DNA from: Halogranum gelatinilyticum
GTDB lineage: Archaea; Halobacteriota; Halobacteria; Halobacteriales; Haloferacaceae
NCBI RefSeq assembly: GCF_900103715.1
Contig: NZ_FNHL01000002.1
Coordinates: forward strand, 434,001 to 498,000
Length of the DNA stretch: 64,000 nucleotides
Direction of reading: 5' to 3'
The notes below the pieces were generated by a model. The model was not told the origin of the DNA and made no database searches. It was given only the letters and a program-made list of their open reading frames with translations. The position numbers were made by a program, and so were the translations under genes. Of the stretch, positions 26,831-36,442 are shown piece by piece (the first letter of the stretch is position 1; each line of letters begins with the position of its first letter).

Positions 26831-27679
26831 CTACCGCGACAGCGGCGACAGCCGGTAGAGCGCGCGTGCCCCGCGGAGCGCGCCGGTCTTGGCGAACCGG
26901 CCGCCGTAGAGCGCGCCGAGTTTAGCGTAGGAGGCACTCTTGAGCGCGCCGACCTTCGCGTAGTAGCCGCTCTTGCGGGCCGCGCCGATGCCGTAGTGTC
27001 TGGTCGAGGCGGCGAGAGGGGTGCGTCGACCTTGTACCTGCGTGTGGCCGTTGCGGATGGCGTCGAGGATCATGTCCGCGTCGACGTTCGCGCGGTGGGT
27101 GTCCTCGAAGGTGATGTCGGTGTAGGCGCGGCCGACGAACTGGAGATGGTGGGCGTCACTGGCGGCGACGCTCGGATAGCCGTTGCCGTCGGCGAACCGC
27201 TGGGCACGGCGGTTCTTGTAGCCCGTGAAGAGCCACGAGTTGTAGGTCTCGACGGCGTCACAGTCGGTGAGGTTCTTCTTGCGGACGCCGTGGCGACTCC
27301 GCTGGAAGGGGTGGGGGACGATGGCGACGCCACCGTGGTCGCGGACCCACTGGACGGTCTCGTCCATCGGCTGGCGGCGAGGAGGCATCTCCTCGACGCC
27401 GATGGCCAGCAGATGGCCGTGGGCGGTCGAGACCTCGACGCCCGGGATACCGATGAGGCCGTAGAGCGGGGCCAAGTCGGCGGCGCGGAGGGACTCGTGG
27501 ATGACGTCGTGGTCCGTGATGACGACCGCGTCCAGCCCGATCTCGGCGGCCTGCTCCAGGATAAGTTCGATGGAGTCGTGGCCGTCGTAGGAAGCGTCGG
27601 AGTGGACGTGCGGGTCGATTCGGACGGTCAAATCGTCGGACACGTTCGACCGTAGTTTGGACTCGAAGGGTAAAAGCAT
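26831..27679 (-). CDS. PHP domain protein with C-terminal 11-residue repeats
   Basis: The 282-residue protein has the PHP motifs H24-x-H26 in DPHVHSDASYDG, then VITDHDVIHE, IPGVEVS, VPHPFQRSRHG and the final SDAHHLQFVG. It is a likely phosphoesterase. The C-terminal 50 residues are basic and end in a short repeat with 11-residue spacing: YAKVGAL, YAKLGAL and FAKTGAL at about residues 240, 251 and 262. The tail may bind membrane or nucleic acid by its positive charge, which is an inference. Its start lies 28 bases downstream of no gene, and the next gene begins divergently 79 bases away. Confidence 0.82.
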   Translation of the reverse strand: MLLPFESKLRSNVSDDLTVRIDPHVHSDASYDGHDSIELILEQAAEIGLDAVVITDHDVIHESLRAADLAPLYGLIGIPGVEVSTAHGHLLAIGVEEMPPRRQPMDETVQWVRDHGGVAIVPHPFQRSRHGVRKKNLTDCDAVETYNSWLFTGYKNRRAQRFADGNGYPSVAASDAHHLQFVGRAYTDITFEDTHRANVDADMILDAIRNGHTQVQGRRTPLAASTRHYGIGAARKSGYYAKVGALKSASYAKLGALYGGRFAKTGALRGARALYRLSPLSR

Positions 27680-27757
27680 GATTGCCCGACTCTCCCGATT
27701 CCTTACAAAAACGCACTCCAGGGAACGGTTTTGTACAGTCCGGTGGTAACACGTGTC

Positions 27758-29500
27758 ATGAGCGTACCCGACAACAGGTTCGTCGAAGCGGTCCCGCTCT
27801 CAGACCTCCAATCCGAGGGGCGACAGCTCCGCACACTCGACGGCGTCCAGGTCGCCCTCTTCGACCACGAGGGCGAGGTCCGTGCCGTCGACAACCGGTG
27901 TCCCCACATGGGCTTTCCGCTGACCGAGGGCAGCGTCGACGACGGGATTCTCACCTGTCACTGGCACCACGCGCGGTTCGAACTCTCCTGCGGCGACACC
28001 TTCGACCCGTGGGCCGACGACGTGCAAGCCTACCCGGTCGAGGTCCACGACGGGACCGTCTACGTCGACCCGCATCCCGAACCGGACGAGTCGCCCGAAG
28101 AGCACTGGGCCAACCGCCTCGACGTCGGCCTCGAACAGAACCTCCGACTCGTCACCGCGAAGGCGGCCATCGGTCTCGTCGACGCGGATGTCGACCCCGC
28201 CGAGCAGGTCGAACGGGGCGTCCTGTTCGGGACGCGCTACCGCGAGGGCGGCTGGAGTTCCGGGCTGACCATCCTGAGTCTGCTCGCCAACGTCCTCGAC
28301 GACCTCCGTGTGGAGGACAGAAAGCGCGCGCTCTACCAGGGCAACGTCCACGTCGCGTCCGACTGTGCGGGCCAGCCGCCGAAGTTCGACCAAGACGCCT
28401 TCGACGCGCGGGACCTCTCGGCAGAGAGATTAAAATCGTGGTTCCGCGACACGGTCGAGGTCCGAGACCCCGACGGCGCGGAGCGCTGTCTCCGCACGGC
28501 CATCGCGAACGACTGCTCGCAGTCGGCGTTGGCGGGGATGCTCGTCGCCGCCGCGACGGACCACCGCTACCTCGATACGGGCCACACGATGGACTTCGTC
28601 AACAAGGCCTGTGAGGCCCTCGATACCGTCGGCTGGGAGCACGCCGAGCACGTCCTCCCGAGTCTCGTGGAGGGACTGGCCACGGCGGATAGAGCGGAAG
28701 AACGCTCTTCGTGGCGACAGCCCGTCGACCTCGCGAGCCGACTCGACGAGACGTTCGCCCGCCTCGACGACCTCGTCGCCGCGGGCGCGGGCGAGGAGTG
28801 GACGGAGCCGGACGACTTCACCGACACGCTCCACAGCGACGACTCGGAGGTCGTCGTCACGGCACTCGAAGAAGCCATCTCGGAGGGCGCGACGGTCGAG
28901 GAACTCGCGGGAGCCGTCGCCTTCGCCGCGGGCAAGCGCGTCGCACAGTTCGCCACGGCCAACGAGTTCTCCGACTGGAACACCGTCCACCACACCTTCA
29001 CCTACGCCAACGCGGTCCACCAGTTGAGCCAGCGGACGGACGCGCGGGAGCTGTATCGTGGTGTCTTCGACGCCGCGGTCAACGTCTACCTCGACCGCTT
29101 CCTGAACACCCCGCCCGCGCCGCTGCCGGACGCCGGAGAGTCCGACGCCGACGCCGAGCAGCTCTTGGATGACTTGCTGGCGACGTTCGACCGAGAGGGA
29201 CAGGTCAACGAAGCCGGACGGCTCGCCGCACAGTTCCTCGACGCCGGTGGCGACCCCGGTCGGTTGCGCCAGAAACTGGGGGAGGGCCTGCTGCGCGAGG
29301 ATGCGGGGTTCCACACCTACCAAGCACTGGAGGCGGGCTTCGCACAGTACGACGAGACCGCGGACCACGAGCGCAAGCGGACGCTCATGGTCGCCGTCGC
29401 GCGCTATCTCGCCGCGCACTTCCCGACGCGGCGCGAGCGCGAGCAGACGTTCACGATTGCCGCGCGGTTACAGCGGGGGGAAGCGATTCACGAGGAATGA
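27758..29500 (+). CDS. Rieske 2Fe-2S protein fused to a large helical domain
   Basis: The 580-residue protein has an N-terminal Rieske [2Fe-2S] domain (about residues 8-110) with both cluster pairs, C48-P-H50 and C67-H-W-H70. The remaining 470 residues are predicted all-helical and carry many conserved-looking His and Trp (for example TDHRYLDTGHTMDF and EFSDWNTVHHTFTYAN). I do not recognise this part, and it has no TM segment. The cluster could feed electrons to a metal or cofactor site in the helical part, which is an inference. ATG 27758 was preferred over an upstream ATG at 27731. Confidence 0.75.
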   Translation: MSVPDNRFVEAVPLSDLQSEGRQLRTLDGVQVALFDHEGEVRAVDNRCPHMGFPLTEGSVDDGILTCHWHHARFELSCGDTFDPWADDVQAYPVEVHDGTVYVDPHPEPDESPEEHWANRLDVGLEQNLRLVTAKAAIGLVDADVDPAEQVERGVLFGTRYREGGWSSGLTILSLLANVLDDLRVEDRKRALYQGNVHVASDCAGQPPKFDQDAFDARDLSAERLKSWFRDTVEVRDPDGAERCLRTAIANDCSQSALAGMLVAAATDHRYLDTGHTMDFVNKACEALDTVGWEHAEHVLPSLVEGLATADRAEERSSWRQPVDLASRLDETFARLDDLVAAGAGEEWTEPDDFTDTLHSDDSEVVVTALEEAISEGATVEELAGAVAFAAGKRVAQFATANEFSDWNTVHHTFTYANAVHQLSQRTDARELYRGVFDAAVNVYLDRFLNTPPAPLPDAGESDADAEQLLDDLLATFDREGQVNEAGRLAAQFLDAGGDPGRLRQKLGEGLLREDAGFHTYQALEAGFAQYDETADHERKRTLMVAVARYLAAHFPTRREREQTFTIAARLQRGEAIHEE

Positions 29501-29959
29501 GTATACGGGTGACGTGCGGTTGTGAGTGATGGTTCGGTCGGCAGCGACACTGTGAACACCTCGAAAGCCCCGGCCCGCTGGACTCGGGGGCCTCGCCGCG
29601 CTCCTCGGCCTTCGGCCTGCGGTGCTTGCGTCGGCCGCCTTCGCCCAGCGGGCCGCCCCTTTCTGTCCCACCCGCGACAGCCACACCCTCCCCAGCCGAC
29701 TGCGCTCCTCAGTCGCTTCGCTCCCTGCGGTGCTCATCCCTCGCGTGCGTGTCACGCGGCCATGGAAGGCCGCGAAGCCACGCGCCACGACCAGTTAACC
29801 AAACCACGTGGGATTTTCGAGCTGTCCCCGACTGCACCCCGCGAAGCACCGACAAACGAAACCGACTCTACAAGGAACCAACAGTCCCCGAAGCCGAGAG
29901 ATGCGGAGACGAAGACCCACTACGAAGCCCTTACCCGCCACCGCACCACACGTCACCGT
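29501..29959. other. Intergenic region with dispersed-repeat sequence
   Basis: About 460 bases have no gene that I can support. The frames through it are Pro/Ser/Arg-rich. From about 29656 to 29786 the sequence matches, in opposite orientation, the repeat at 42735-42855. The part from 29885 to 29959 holds an A+T-poorer stretch ending in the promoter of the DUF255 gene at 29960. Confidence 0.6.
29656..29786 (+). repeat. Dispersed repeat, copy A
   Basis: About 130 bases share long identical blocks with the reverse complement of 42735-42855: CCCCTTTC-GTCCCACCC, ACAGCCACACCCTCCCCAGC, CTCATCCCTCGCGTGCGTGT and CCGCGAAGCCACGCGCC. Internally it contains short G+C-rich imperfect repeats around CGCTTCGCTCC. 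No transposase is near. It is best described as a non-coding interspersed element of this genome; relatives elsewhere cannot be checked here. Confidence 0.65.
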
Positions 29960-31594
29960 ATGAACGAAGACACGCACGTCGAGTGGCGCGAGTGGGGGCC
30001 GGAGGCCTTCGCGGAGGCCGACCGGACCAACAAACCGGTCCTGCTCTCGCTGTCGGCGACGTGGTGTGCCGGCTGTCACGAGATGGACACTGAGACGTAC
30101 AGCGAACCCCGCATCGCGGCCAACGTCAACGACGGCTTCGTGCCGGTCCGCGTCGACGTCGACCGCCAGCCTCGCGTCCGCGAACGGTACAACATGGGCG
30201 GCTTCCCGACGACGGCCTTCCTGACGCCCGAGGGCAAGCTCCTGACGGGCGCGATGTATCTCGGTCCCGACGGGATGCGGCAGGTGCTCGACCGGGTGCG
30301 CGAGATGTGGGACGCGAAAGGCAACGAGGCCGGTCGCGTGCCGCGCGCGCTCGCTGGCAACCCGACGCCCGCCGGTGCCGTCACGCCCGCCATCGAGGAG
30401 CATCTCGCGGGGCAGTTGGGCGAGAAGTACGACGAGCGGTTCGCCGGCTGGGGCAACGACGCCAAGTTCCCGATGCCCCGAACCGTCGAGTTCGCGCTGA
30501 AGCGTGAGCGTGACCAAGCCCTGCGGACCCTCGACGCCGTCCGCGACCATCTGCTCGACGACGTCGCTGGCGGCTTCTTCCGCTACGCGGGCGACCGCGG
30601 CTGGGGCGACGTCCACCACGAGAAGCTGCTGGACACCAACGCCGCGCTGGTCCGTGCCTTCGCCAACGCCTACCTCTACACCGGCGAAGACGTCTACCGC
30701 GAACCGGCCGAGCAGACCATCGACTACCTCACAGACGAGCTCTGGACGGGGCTGGGCATCGGCGGCAGCCAGGGTCCCGCGGAGGGCAGCGACTACTACC
30801 TGCTCGACGCCGACGAGCGCGCGGAGACGACGAAGCCCCGGACTGACCTGACGGTCTTCGCCGGTGGCAACGCGCTGGCCGCCGACGCCTTCCTGACCTA
30901 CCACGCCTACACCGACGACGAGACGGCCCGCGAGTACGCCCGTCGGCTACTCGACACGCTCCGGACGGATCTGGTCGACGAACACGGGGTCGTCACCCAC
31001 TTCGCGGGCGACGAGGCCAGCGAGTCGCTCCTGCTCGAAGACCACGCCCGCGTCGTCGCGGCCTTCTGTCGCGCACAGCAGGTGCTCGGCGAGGGTGTCG
31101 ACGTCGCCCGCGCCGTCGCCGACGCCGCCATCGACGAACTCTACGACGAGGAGTCGTTCCGCGACGGTCCCGCCGAGGGAACGGGGATGCTCGACAAACC
31201 TCTCAGACCAATCGACGCCAACGTCGAGATGGCCGACGCGCTCCTCGACCTGGCCGTGCTCACGGGTGACGACGAGTACCGCGAGATCGCCCGCGAGACG
31301 ATTGGTGCCTTTGCTGGCGCGGCCGACCGCATCGGCGTCCAGGTCGCGAGCTACGGAGCCGTGGCGGGACGGCTCTGCCGCGACCCGCTCGTCGTCGCCG
31401 TCGCCGACGAGGTCGGCTCGGACCTCCACCGCGCCGCGCTCCGCATCGCCGACCACGAGAAACTCGTCGTTCCCGAGGCGACGGGCGACGAGTACGAGCG
31501 CGGGAAGGCATATCTGCTGGACGGCGACGAGGCGTACGCCGCCGAGACGCCGAGCGAACTGATGGAGACGGTCGCCGAACGCGCGCAGCTCTAA
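29960..31594 (+). CDS. DUF255 thioredoxin-domain protein (SSP411/YyaL family)
   Basis: The 544-residue protein has an N-terminal thioredoxin-like domain with the redox pair C36-A-G-C39 in ATWCAGCHEMD, and YNMGGFPTTAFLTP as the cis-Pro loop. The rest is an alpha/alpha-toroid glycosidase-like domain, as in the SSP411/YyaL family. Many family members are longer, near 680-720 residues, so this is a shorter form. Function is unknown, and a redox or thioredoxin-linked role is inferred. ATG 29960 is chosen as the first start after the repeat region. Confidence 0.85.
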   Translation: MNEDTHVEWREWGPEAFAEADRTNKPVLLSLSATWCAGCHEMDTETYSEPRIAANVNDGFVPVRVDVDRQPRVRERYNMGGFPTTAFLTPEGKLLTGAMYLGPDGMRQVLDRVREMWDAKGNEAGRVPRALAGNPTPAGAVTPAIEEHLAGQLGEKYDERFAGWGNDAKFPMPRTVEFALKRERDQALRTLDAVRDHLLDDVAGGFFRYAGDRGWGDVHHEKLLDTNAALVRAFANAYLYTGEDVYREPAEQTIDYLTDELWTGLGIGGSQGPAEGSDYYLLDADERAETTKPRTDLTVFAGGNALAADAFLTYHAYTDDETAREYARRLLDTLRTDLVDEHGVVTHFAGDEASESLLLEDHARVVAAFCRAQQVLGEGVDVARAVADAAIDELYDEESFRDGPAEGTGMLDKPLRPIDANVEMADALLDLAVLTGDDEYREIARETIGAFAGAADRIGVQVASYGAVAGRLCRDPLVVAVADEVGSDLHRAALRIADHEKLVVPEATGDEYERGKAYLLDGDEAYAAETPSELMETVAERAQL

Positions 31595-31675
31595 CCCCGA
31601 GCGGGGAAAACTTTCCAACGGGTGAACGGTGTAAACCGCCGATGCGTTTTTGTCGGTGGCTTTCTATGTACGTCC

Positions 31676-32479
31676 ATGGCAAACCTCCGTGACCTCGGTC
31701 TCTCCGAGTACGAGGCTCGCGCCTACCGGGCACTGTTGCGAACCGGCCCGACAACAGCGAAGGAGTTGTCGCGGGCGAGCGACGTCCCGATGGGGCGCGT
31801 CTACGACGTTCTCAACAGTCTCGAACAGTACAACCTCGTCCGGAGTCAGGCGGCGAGTCGGCCGAAGAAGTACGTCGCCGTCGAACCCGACACCGCCCTC
31901 GACCGCCTCTTGGAGGACAAACACCAGGAGTTAGAGGAGAAAGCCCGCCAGTACGAGGGCATCGTCGACGAGCTCGTTGACGAACTCGACGCCGCCGAGC
32001 CGGTTCAGGGGCAGTTCTGGACGGCCGCCGTCGGTCCCGACGAGACGGTCGACCTCCTGCTCGAACGGCTCTCGGCGGCCGACGACCACATCGTCGTCGT
32101 CGCCGGCTCTTCGTCCGTGCAGTTCGACCTCGGCGAGGTCGGCGACCTCGTCGTCGAAGAACTCGAAGGCGCGTTGAACCGCGGCGTCGACGTGATGGTT
32201 CTGCTCTCGCCGGAGATCGTCGAGACGCTCCCGCCGAGCGTCGGCGAGCGGTATCTGGAGCATTTGGCCGACCATCCGCAGTTCGAAGTGCGGACGAGTC
32301 AGACCGTCTCGGGCACGTTCAACCTCATCGACGACACGGAGGTCTGTATCGAGGTGCCGAACCCGCTCGACCCCGGCGAGACGTTCGCGATGATCGACCT
32401 CAAGGACCCCGAGTTCGCGACCGACGTCCGCGACGTGTTCGAGCCGCGGTGGGAGACGGCCGACGAGCTCAGGCTGTAA
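31676..32479 (+). CDS. TrmB-family transcriptional regulator
   Basis: The 267-residue regulator begins with a winged helix (ANLRDLGLSEYEARAYRALL, PTTAKELSRASDVPMGRVYD). A helical linker at about 75-105 precedes an effector-binding TrmB-like domain up to residue 267. Family members sense sugars or other effectors and bind promoters. No transporter or sugar gene lies next to it. The TATA-like TTCTATGT about 15-20 bases upstream and the ATG at 31676 fit a leaderless transcript. Target genes are unknown. Confidence 0.85.
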   Translation: MANLRDLGLSEYEARAYRALLRTGPTTAKELSRASDVPMGRVYDVLNSLEQYNLVRSQAASRPKKYVAVEPDTALDRLLEDKHQELEEKARQYEGIVDELVDELDAAEPVQGQFWTAAVGPDETVDLLLERLSAADDHIVVVAGSSSVQFDLGEVGDLVVEELEGALNRGVDVMVLLSPEIVETLPPSVGERYLEHLADHPQFEVRTSQTVSGTFNLIDDTEVCIEVPNPLDPGETFAMIDLKDPEFATDVRDVFEPRWETADELRL

Positions 32480-32531
32480 GACTGGAAAAACGCAGTCCTT
32501 GTTTTCGTTCGGATTTTCGTTCGGGACGACT

Positions 32532-33458
32532 TCAGCGACGCATCTCCGAGCGGAGCTGCTGCATCGTGACCTCGCGCTCGGCGTGGGCGTTGTGCTGGTG
32601 GATGGACTCGTCGTTCGACTGCTTCATGTGGACGACCGCGTTGTCCGCGAGATGGTCGAACTTCTCAACGGTCATCTCGGCGAGTGACCGAACACAGTCC
32701 TCGACGAACTTGGCGTTCGCGTGGGCGTGATAGGTCATGTGGTCCTCGTCGGGTCGCTTGGCGAGGTTGTAGATGCGCGCGCTCATCGAGTCGCGAGCGA
32801 TGTCGATGACGTCGATGAGGTCGACGTCGGGCGACCCGTCGCTGGTGATCGTGAGTGTTGCGTGGCCGCGCTGGGAGTGTCCCGGCTGGGGGACCTTCTC
32901 CAAGAACTCGTCGATGGTTTCCTCGTCGACGTCGAGATCCTGCATCACGTCGCGAGCGCGGGAGGCCGACATCCCCTGCGAGCAGGGACAGACGGTCATG
33001 CCGACGACCTCGGCACCGATCTCCTCGCGGGTCCCTTCCTCGGTGGCGGTCGCGCTGGCGATGATCTTCGCCGTGCTCTGCGTCTGGAGTTCGCTGGCGG
33101 GGGTGTCCTCGCGGAGGATGAGGTCGGCGGTCATGCGGACCTCGGCGGTGCTGGTGTAGTCGTGCTTGGCGAGGAGCCGCTCTGCGGCCTGTCCACAGAG
33201 GTCTTCGACGCGGTAGGTCGGCTCGCTGACGGCGTCTTCGAGGATCTCGTCGACGACCTGCATATTGCGGCTCATGTCGATCCCCTTCCGGCCGCCGGGG
33301 AGGTCGACGAAGACCTCGAACTCGGCCATCAGGACGAGCGGCCGCTTGCCGTCGCGGGCGACCTTGACGAGTTTCTCGACGCCTGTGACGCCCACTTGAC
33401 TGAGTCCGACGGAGACGTCGGGTTTCGTTGCCTGAACGTCAGGCAGCTGGTGACTCAT
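32532..33458 (-). CDS. mptA: GTP cyclohydrolase MptA (type IB, FolE2-like)
   Basis: The 308-residue protein matches archaeal MptA/FolE2 GTP cyclohydrolase, which converts GTP to a cyclic dihydroneopterin phosphate in pterin (tetrahydromethanopterin or folate) synthesis. It is also the first step for 7-deazaguanine nucleosides such as archaeosine in haloarchaea. Motifs seen are [38 protein letters not shown] with the metal-binding Cys, and [12 protein letters not shown]. The start ATG at 33458 gives the usual N-terminus ([14 protein letters not shown]). Confidence 0.92.
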   Translation of the reverse strand: MSHQLPDVQATKPDVSVGLSQVGVTGVEKLVKVARDGKRPLVLMAEFEVFVDLPGGRKGIDMSRNMQVVDEILEDAVSEPTYRVEDLCGQAAERLLAKHDYTSTAEVRMTADLILREDTPASELQTQSTAKIIASATATEEGTREEIGAEVVGMTVCPCSQGMSASRARDVMQDLDVDEETIDEFLEKVPQPGHSQRGHATLTITSDGSPDVDLIDVIDIARDSMSARIYNLAKRPDEDHMTYHAHANAKFVEDCVRSLAEMTVEKFDHLADNAVVHMKQSNDESIHQHNAHAEREVTMQQLRSEMRR

Positions 33459-33533
33459 TGTCGAGTTAGTAGGGTGCTCACTGATTATGACTTTCGATAG
33501 CGGAACCGCTAGAATATGCGGAATTAGGCCGCC

Positions 33534-33947
33534 TCAGGGCCAGTCGTCGCGGGTCTCCGTCTCGAAGTGGTCCTCGTCGTCCTCGGCATCACCTGCGAGC
33601 GTCCAGCCGGCGGCCTCGGCGGCGTCCTCGACGTGCAGGAACTCCCAGCCGGCGTCCTCGGCGACCTGCTCGTCCTCGTCGGTCGTGCCGACGAAGACGT
33701 GTCGGTCGGTGTCGAACTGTCGTTTGACGTTCTCCAGGCTCTCCTCGACGCCGCGCGGTCCCGAGAAGAAGTCCTGGCGGACGCGCTCTTTCCGGGTGAA
33801 GTTGGTGACGACGTAGGTCGGTTTCTCGCTGACGACGCCGACGTACTCCGTCCAGCCTCGGGCGTCCTCGAAGACGGCGTTGGGGTCGGCGAGTCCCTTC
33901 AGTGCCTCCAGCTCGAACGCGAGCGTCATCGTCCCGCTGTTATCCAT
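33534..33947 (-). CDS. Haloarchaeal conserved protein (DUF7124-like)
   Basis: The 137-residue acidic protein has the phrases MTLAFELEALKGLADP and GWTEYVGVVSEKPTYVVTNF, which I recall from conserved haloarchaeal proteins of the DUF7124 type. An alternative start at 33929 (MTLAFEL) is possible, with a TATA-like AAATAG about 25 bases upstream of it. The C-terminal 15 residues are Asp/Glu-rich. No function can be stated. Confidence 0.65.
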   Translation of the reverse strand: MDNSGTMTLAFELEALKGLADPNAVFEDARGWTEYVGVVSEKPTYVVTNFTRKERVRQDFFSGPRGVEESLENVKRQFDTDRHVFVGTTDEDEQVAEDAGWEFLHVEDAAEAAGWTLAGDAEDDEDHFETETRDDWP

Positions 33948-34096
33948 GTGCTATTTCTGCGTCGGCCGGCGCAAAACGGCTTCGGTCCGGCCGCTCACAC
34001 GCTCCGGGCTGACGCCGGAGAGCCGGGACGCGTCGCTCGCAGCGAAGGTGACTGGAGAAACGCGTCGCGTGCCGTTTCGGCGCGCTCGGTAGTTCG

Positions 34097-34309
34097 TTAG
34101 CTCACTCGCAGGTACTCGGTGAAGACCACCACGTCGCAGGTGCGGAGGTCTTCGGGGGCGACGCCCGTAACGGTCCGGTCGCGGACCCATCTCGCCACGT
34201 AGTCTTGCGCATCCTCGCTGAGTTCGTCGAAATGTCGGACGCTGGCTCCCGGCTGAACGGTGTCGGTCTGGGCGAGGGTGAGCTCTGCTGGCGAAACGGA
34301 CTGTGACAT
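34097..34309 (-). CDS. Small haloarchaeal protein, 70 residues
   Basis: A TATA-like TTTATCAC lies about 28-33 bases upstream of the ATG, the expected place for a leaderless promoter. The product has an acidic profile and the phrase FDELSEDAQDYVARWVRD, like small haloarchaeal regulators or adaptors, and ends CDVVVFTEYLRVS. I recognise no domain. The third codon positions are mostly G or C, as in neighbouring genes. Confidence 0.6.
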   Translation of the reverse strand: MSQSVSPAELTLAQTDTVQPGASVRHFDELSEDAQDYVARWVRDRTVTGVAPEDLRTCDVVVFTEYLRVS

Positions 34310-34391
34310 ACGTTACCAATATTCACATTGAGTGATAAAGGTTACTCTGCCGGAACGGAAGGACGGAGAGAAGTCGAGAGAGACGAGTGAG

Positions 34392-35630
34392 TTACTGCTC
34401 TTGGGCCGGGGCGAGTTCGTCGGGGTCGAACTTCTTCTGCATCAGGACGTCCTTCTGGTCGCCGACGACGCGCTCCTCCTTCATGAGACGCTTGTAGGCA
34501 CTCTGGGGCGCGAGGTCGCCGATGAGGACGCCGCCGACGATCTTGCCGTCCTTGAGTGCGAGGCGGCGGTACTCGGTGTCGGAGTACTTCTTTTCGACCT
34601 CGTCGTCGCCGATGGTCGGATGGCCGAACGAGAGGAACGGGAAGTCGAAGTGAGTAATGGAGTACGAGGAGACCCAGCGGAACTCCGCGGACTCGGGGTC
34701 GACCATGTTCTTCGCGGCGATGGTACCCTGCTCCTTCGCACTGCCCCACGAGCCGTTCTGGCCGTACTCGCCGAGGATGGTGTCGTAGAAGCGCGTCAGG
34801 TCGCCCGCGGCGTAGATGTCGTCGACGCTGGACTGCATATGCTGGTCGACGACGACGCCGTCGTCCTGCTTGACGCCGGTGCCCTGCAGGATTTCGGTGT
34901 TGAAGTTCAGGCCGATGGCGACGCCCGCCCAGTCACACTCGAAGCGGTCGCCGTTCGGGTCGACCGCGGCCGTGACGTGGCCGTCGTCGTCGGTCTCGAA
35001 GTGGTCGACACCGCTGCCGAAGACCGGCTCGACGCCGATGTCGCGCATCGCGTTGTGCATGATCTCTGCACCTTCCTCCGAGAGCGCGTAGCGCCACCAG
35101 GCGTTACCGCGCATCAGGTACTTGGCCTCGATGTCCTGCGCGCCCGAGATGGCCGCGAGGTCGATGCCGAGCAGGCCGGCACCGACGATGACCGCCTTGT
35201 CGCCGGACTCGGCGCTCTCCTTGATGTTGCGGGCATCCTGGAACGTCCAGAAGTGGTGGACACCCTCGGCGTCGCTGTTTTCGACCGGCAGCTGCGTCGG
35301 CGTGCCGCCCGTTGCGACGAGCAGCTTGTCGTAGTCGATGACGTCGCCCTGGTGGGTCTCGATGGTATGGGCGTCGGGGTCGATGTTCTTGACGTGGGTG
35401 TTCAGGCTCAGCTCCACGTCGCGCTCGTCGTACCACGACTCGTCGTGGATGGAGATGGGCGCTTCGGGGAGTTTGCCCTTGGCGAACTCCTTGATGAGAA
35501 TCCGGTTGTAGAGGGCTTCGCCCTCGTCAGTGATGACGGTGATGTCGGCGTCGGGTGCCTCCTCACGGAGGGTCTCGGCGGCGGAACTCCCTGCGATCCC
35601 ATCGCCGATAATCACATACGACTCTGTCAT
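34392..35630 (-). CDS. NAD(P)/FAD-dependent oxidoreductase (rubredoxin/nitrite reductase-like)
   Basis: The 412-residue flavoprotein has the N-terminal FAD motif IIGDGIAGSSAAETL, a GTPTQL loop, the second Rossmann motif VIVGAGLLGIDLA for NAD(P)H, and the FAD-ribityl motif DIYAAGDLTRFYD near residue 290. It is of the pyridine nucleotide-disulfide oxidoreductase type without a redox Cys pair, similar to rubredoxin reductases or NirB-type proteins. It would pass electrons from NAD(P)H to an unidentified partner. The start is preceded by a TATA-like ACATTAAC. Confidence 0.85.
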   Translation of the reverse strand: MTESYVIIGDGIAGSSAAETLREEAPDADITVITDEGEALYNRILIKEFAKGKLPEAPISIHDESWYDERDVELSLNTHVKNIDPDAHTIETHQGDVIDYDKLLVATGGTPTQLPVENSDAEGVHHFWTFQDARNIKESAESGDKAVIVGAGLLGIDLAAISGAQDIEAKYLMRGNAWWRYALSEEGAEIMHNAMRDIGVEPVFGSGVDHFETDDDGHVTAAVDPNGDRFECDWAGVAIGLNFNTEILQGTGVKQDDGVVVDQHMQSSVDDIYAAGDLTRFYDTILGEYGQNGSWGSAKEQGTIAAKNMVDPESAEFRWVSSYSITHFDFPFLSFGHPTIGDDEVEKKYSDTEYRRLALKDGKIVGGVLIGDLAPQSAYKRLMKEERVVGDQKDVLMQKKFDPDELAPAQEQ

Positions 35631-35871
35631 GTGCAGGGGGTTTGTATCCGGGGTTAATGTGGGTTGCTATCTCCATCATTCTTCGTCTGAAAGGGATATA
35701 AGGTCATAGCGTACCATTTGGTCGCGCCGAGACCGGTCGACGGCACGGGGCCGCCGTTCGGAGGCATTCTCCCTCCAACAGGCTCCGGCGCGCCTCACCG
35801 CGAGCGGCCGGAGGGGTCGATGACACCCGGTAGCGTGGCCTTCAAGACGACGCAATCCTTACGACTTTCCG

Positions 35872-36420
35872 ATGAAACTCCGCCAGAACGTTCGACACTT
35901 CGCGTTCAAGCAGGCGCTGACCGCCCCCGTCGTCGGCGACAAGGTCACAGAGAAGCTCGTCGACCTCCACGTCCGCGTCTTCGGCGAGAAGGCCGACGAG
36001 GACCGCCGCGAGGAGCGCGAACCGCACATGGAGGCGTTCTTCGACTGCACGTTCGACACCTACGTGTCGGCACTCAACGCTGGCTTCACGGAGGCAGAGG
36101 CCCGCGAAATCACCCACATCCAGGCCAACTTCGACTTCTACAACCACGGCTGGACGGAGATGATGGAGTTCCCGGTCGACGAACTCGAAGAGCATTACGA
36201 GCGCTACGAGAAGTTCTTCGAGACCCACGGCATCACCATCGAGAAACCGCTCGGCGACTTCGAGAACCGGGAGATTCCGGAGGCTCCGACGACGCTCGAA
36301 AAGCTCGACGACCCCGACCATCCCCACGCCGAGGGTGGCTTCGCCGACGACGTCTACGTCGAGGACGACGAGGGTGAGATCCACCGCGGCGGTGCCGACC
36401 CCGAAGAGAGTTCCGCCTGA
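35872..36420 (+). CDS. DUF6149 family protein
   Basis: This 182-residue acidic helical protein begins MKLRQNVRHFAFKQALTAP and contains FNHGWTEMMEF-like phrases (YNHGWTEMMEF at about 101). It corresponds to a conserved haloarchaeal family, which I recall as DUF6149. Function is unknown. It is read away from the flavoprotein gene; the 240 bases between them carry the flavoprotein promoter and no other gene. Confidence 0.7.
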   Translation: MKLRQNVRHFAFKQALTAPVVGDKVTEKLVDLHVRVFGEKADEDRREEREPHMEAFFDCTFDTYVSALNAGFTEAEAREITHIQANFDFYNHGWTEMMEFPVDELEEHYERYEKFFETHGITIEKPLGDFENREIPEAPTTLEKLDDPDHPHAEGGFADDVYVEDDEGEIHRGGADPEESSA

Positions 36421-36442
36421 AGCGCGCCGCGCGTCACTCGAT

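Noticed and set aside
29522-29959. In-frame extension of the DUF255 gene to 29522
   Set aside because: The extension is the repeat sequence, Pro/Ser/Arg-rich, and is not thioredoxin-like; the start at 29960 is preferred.
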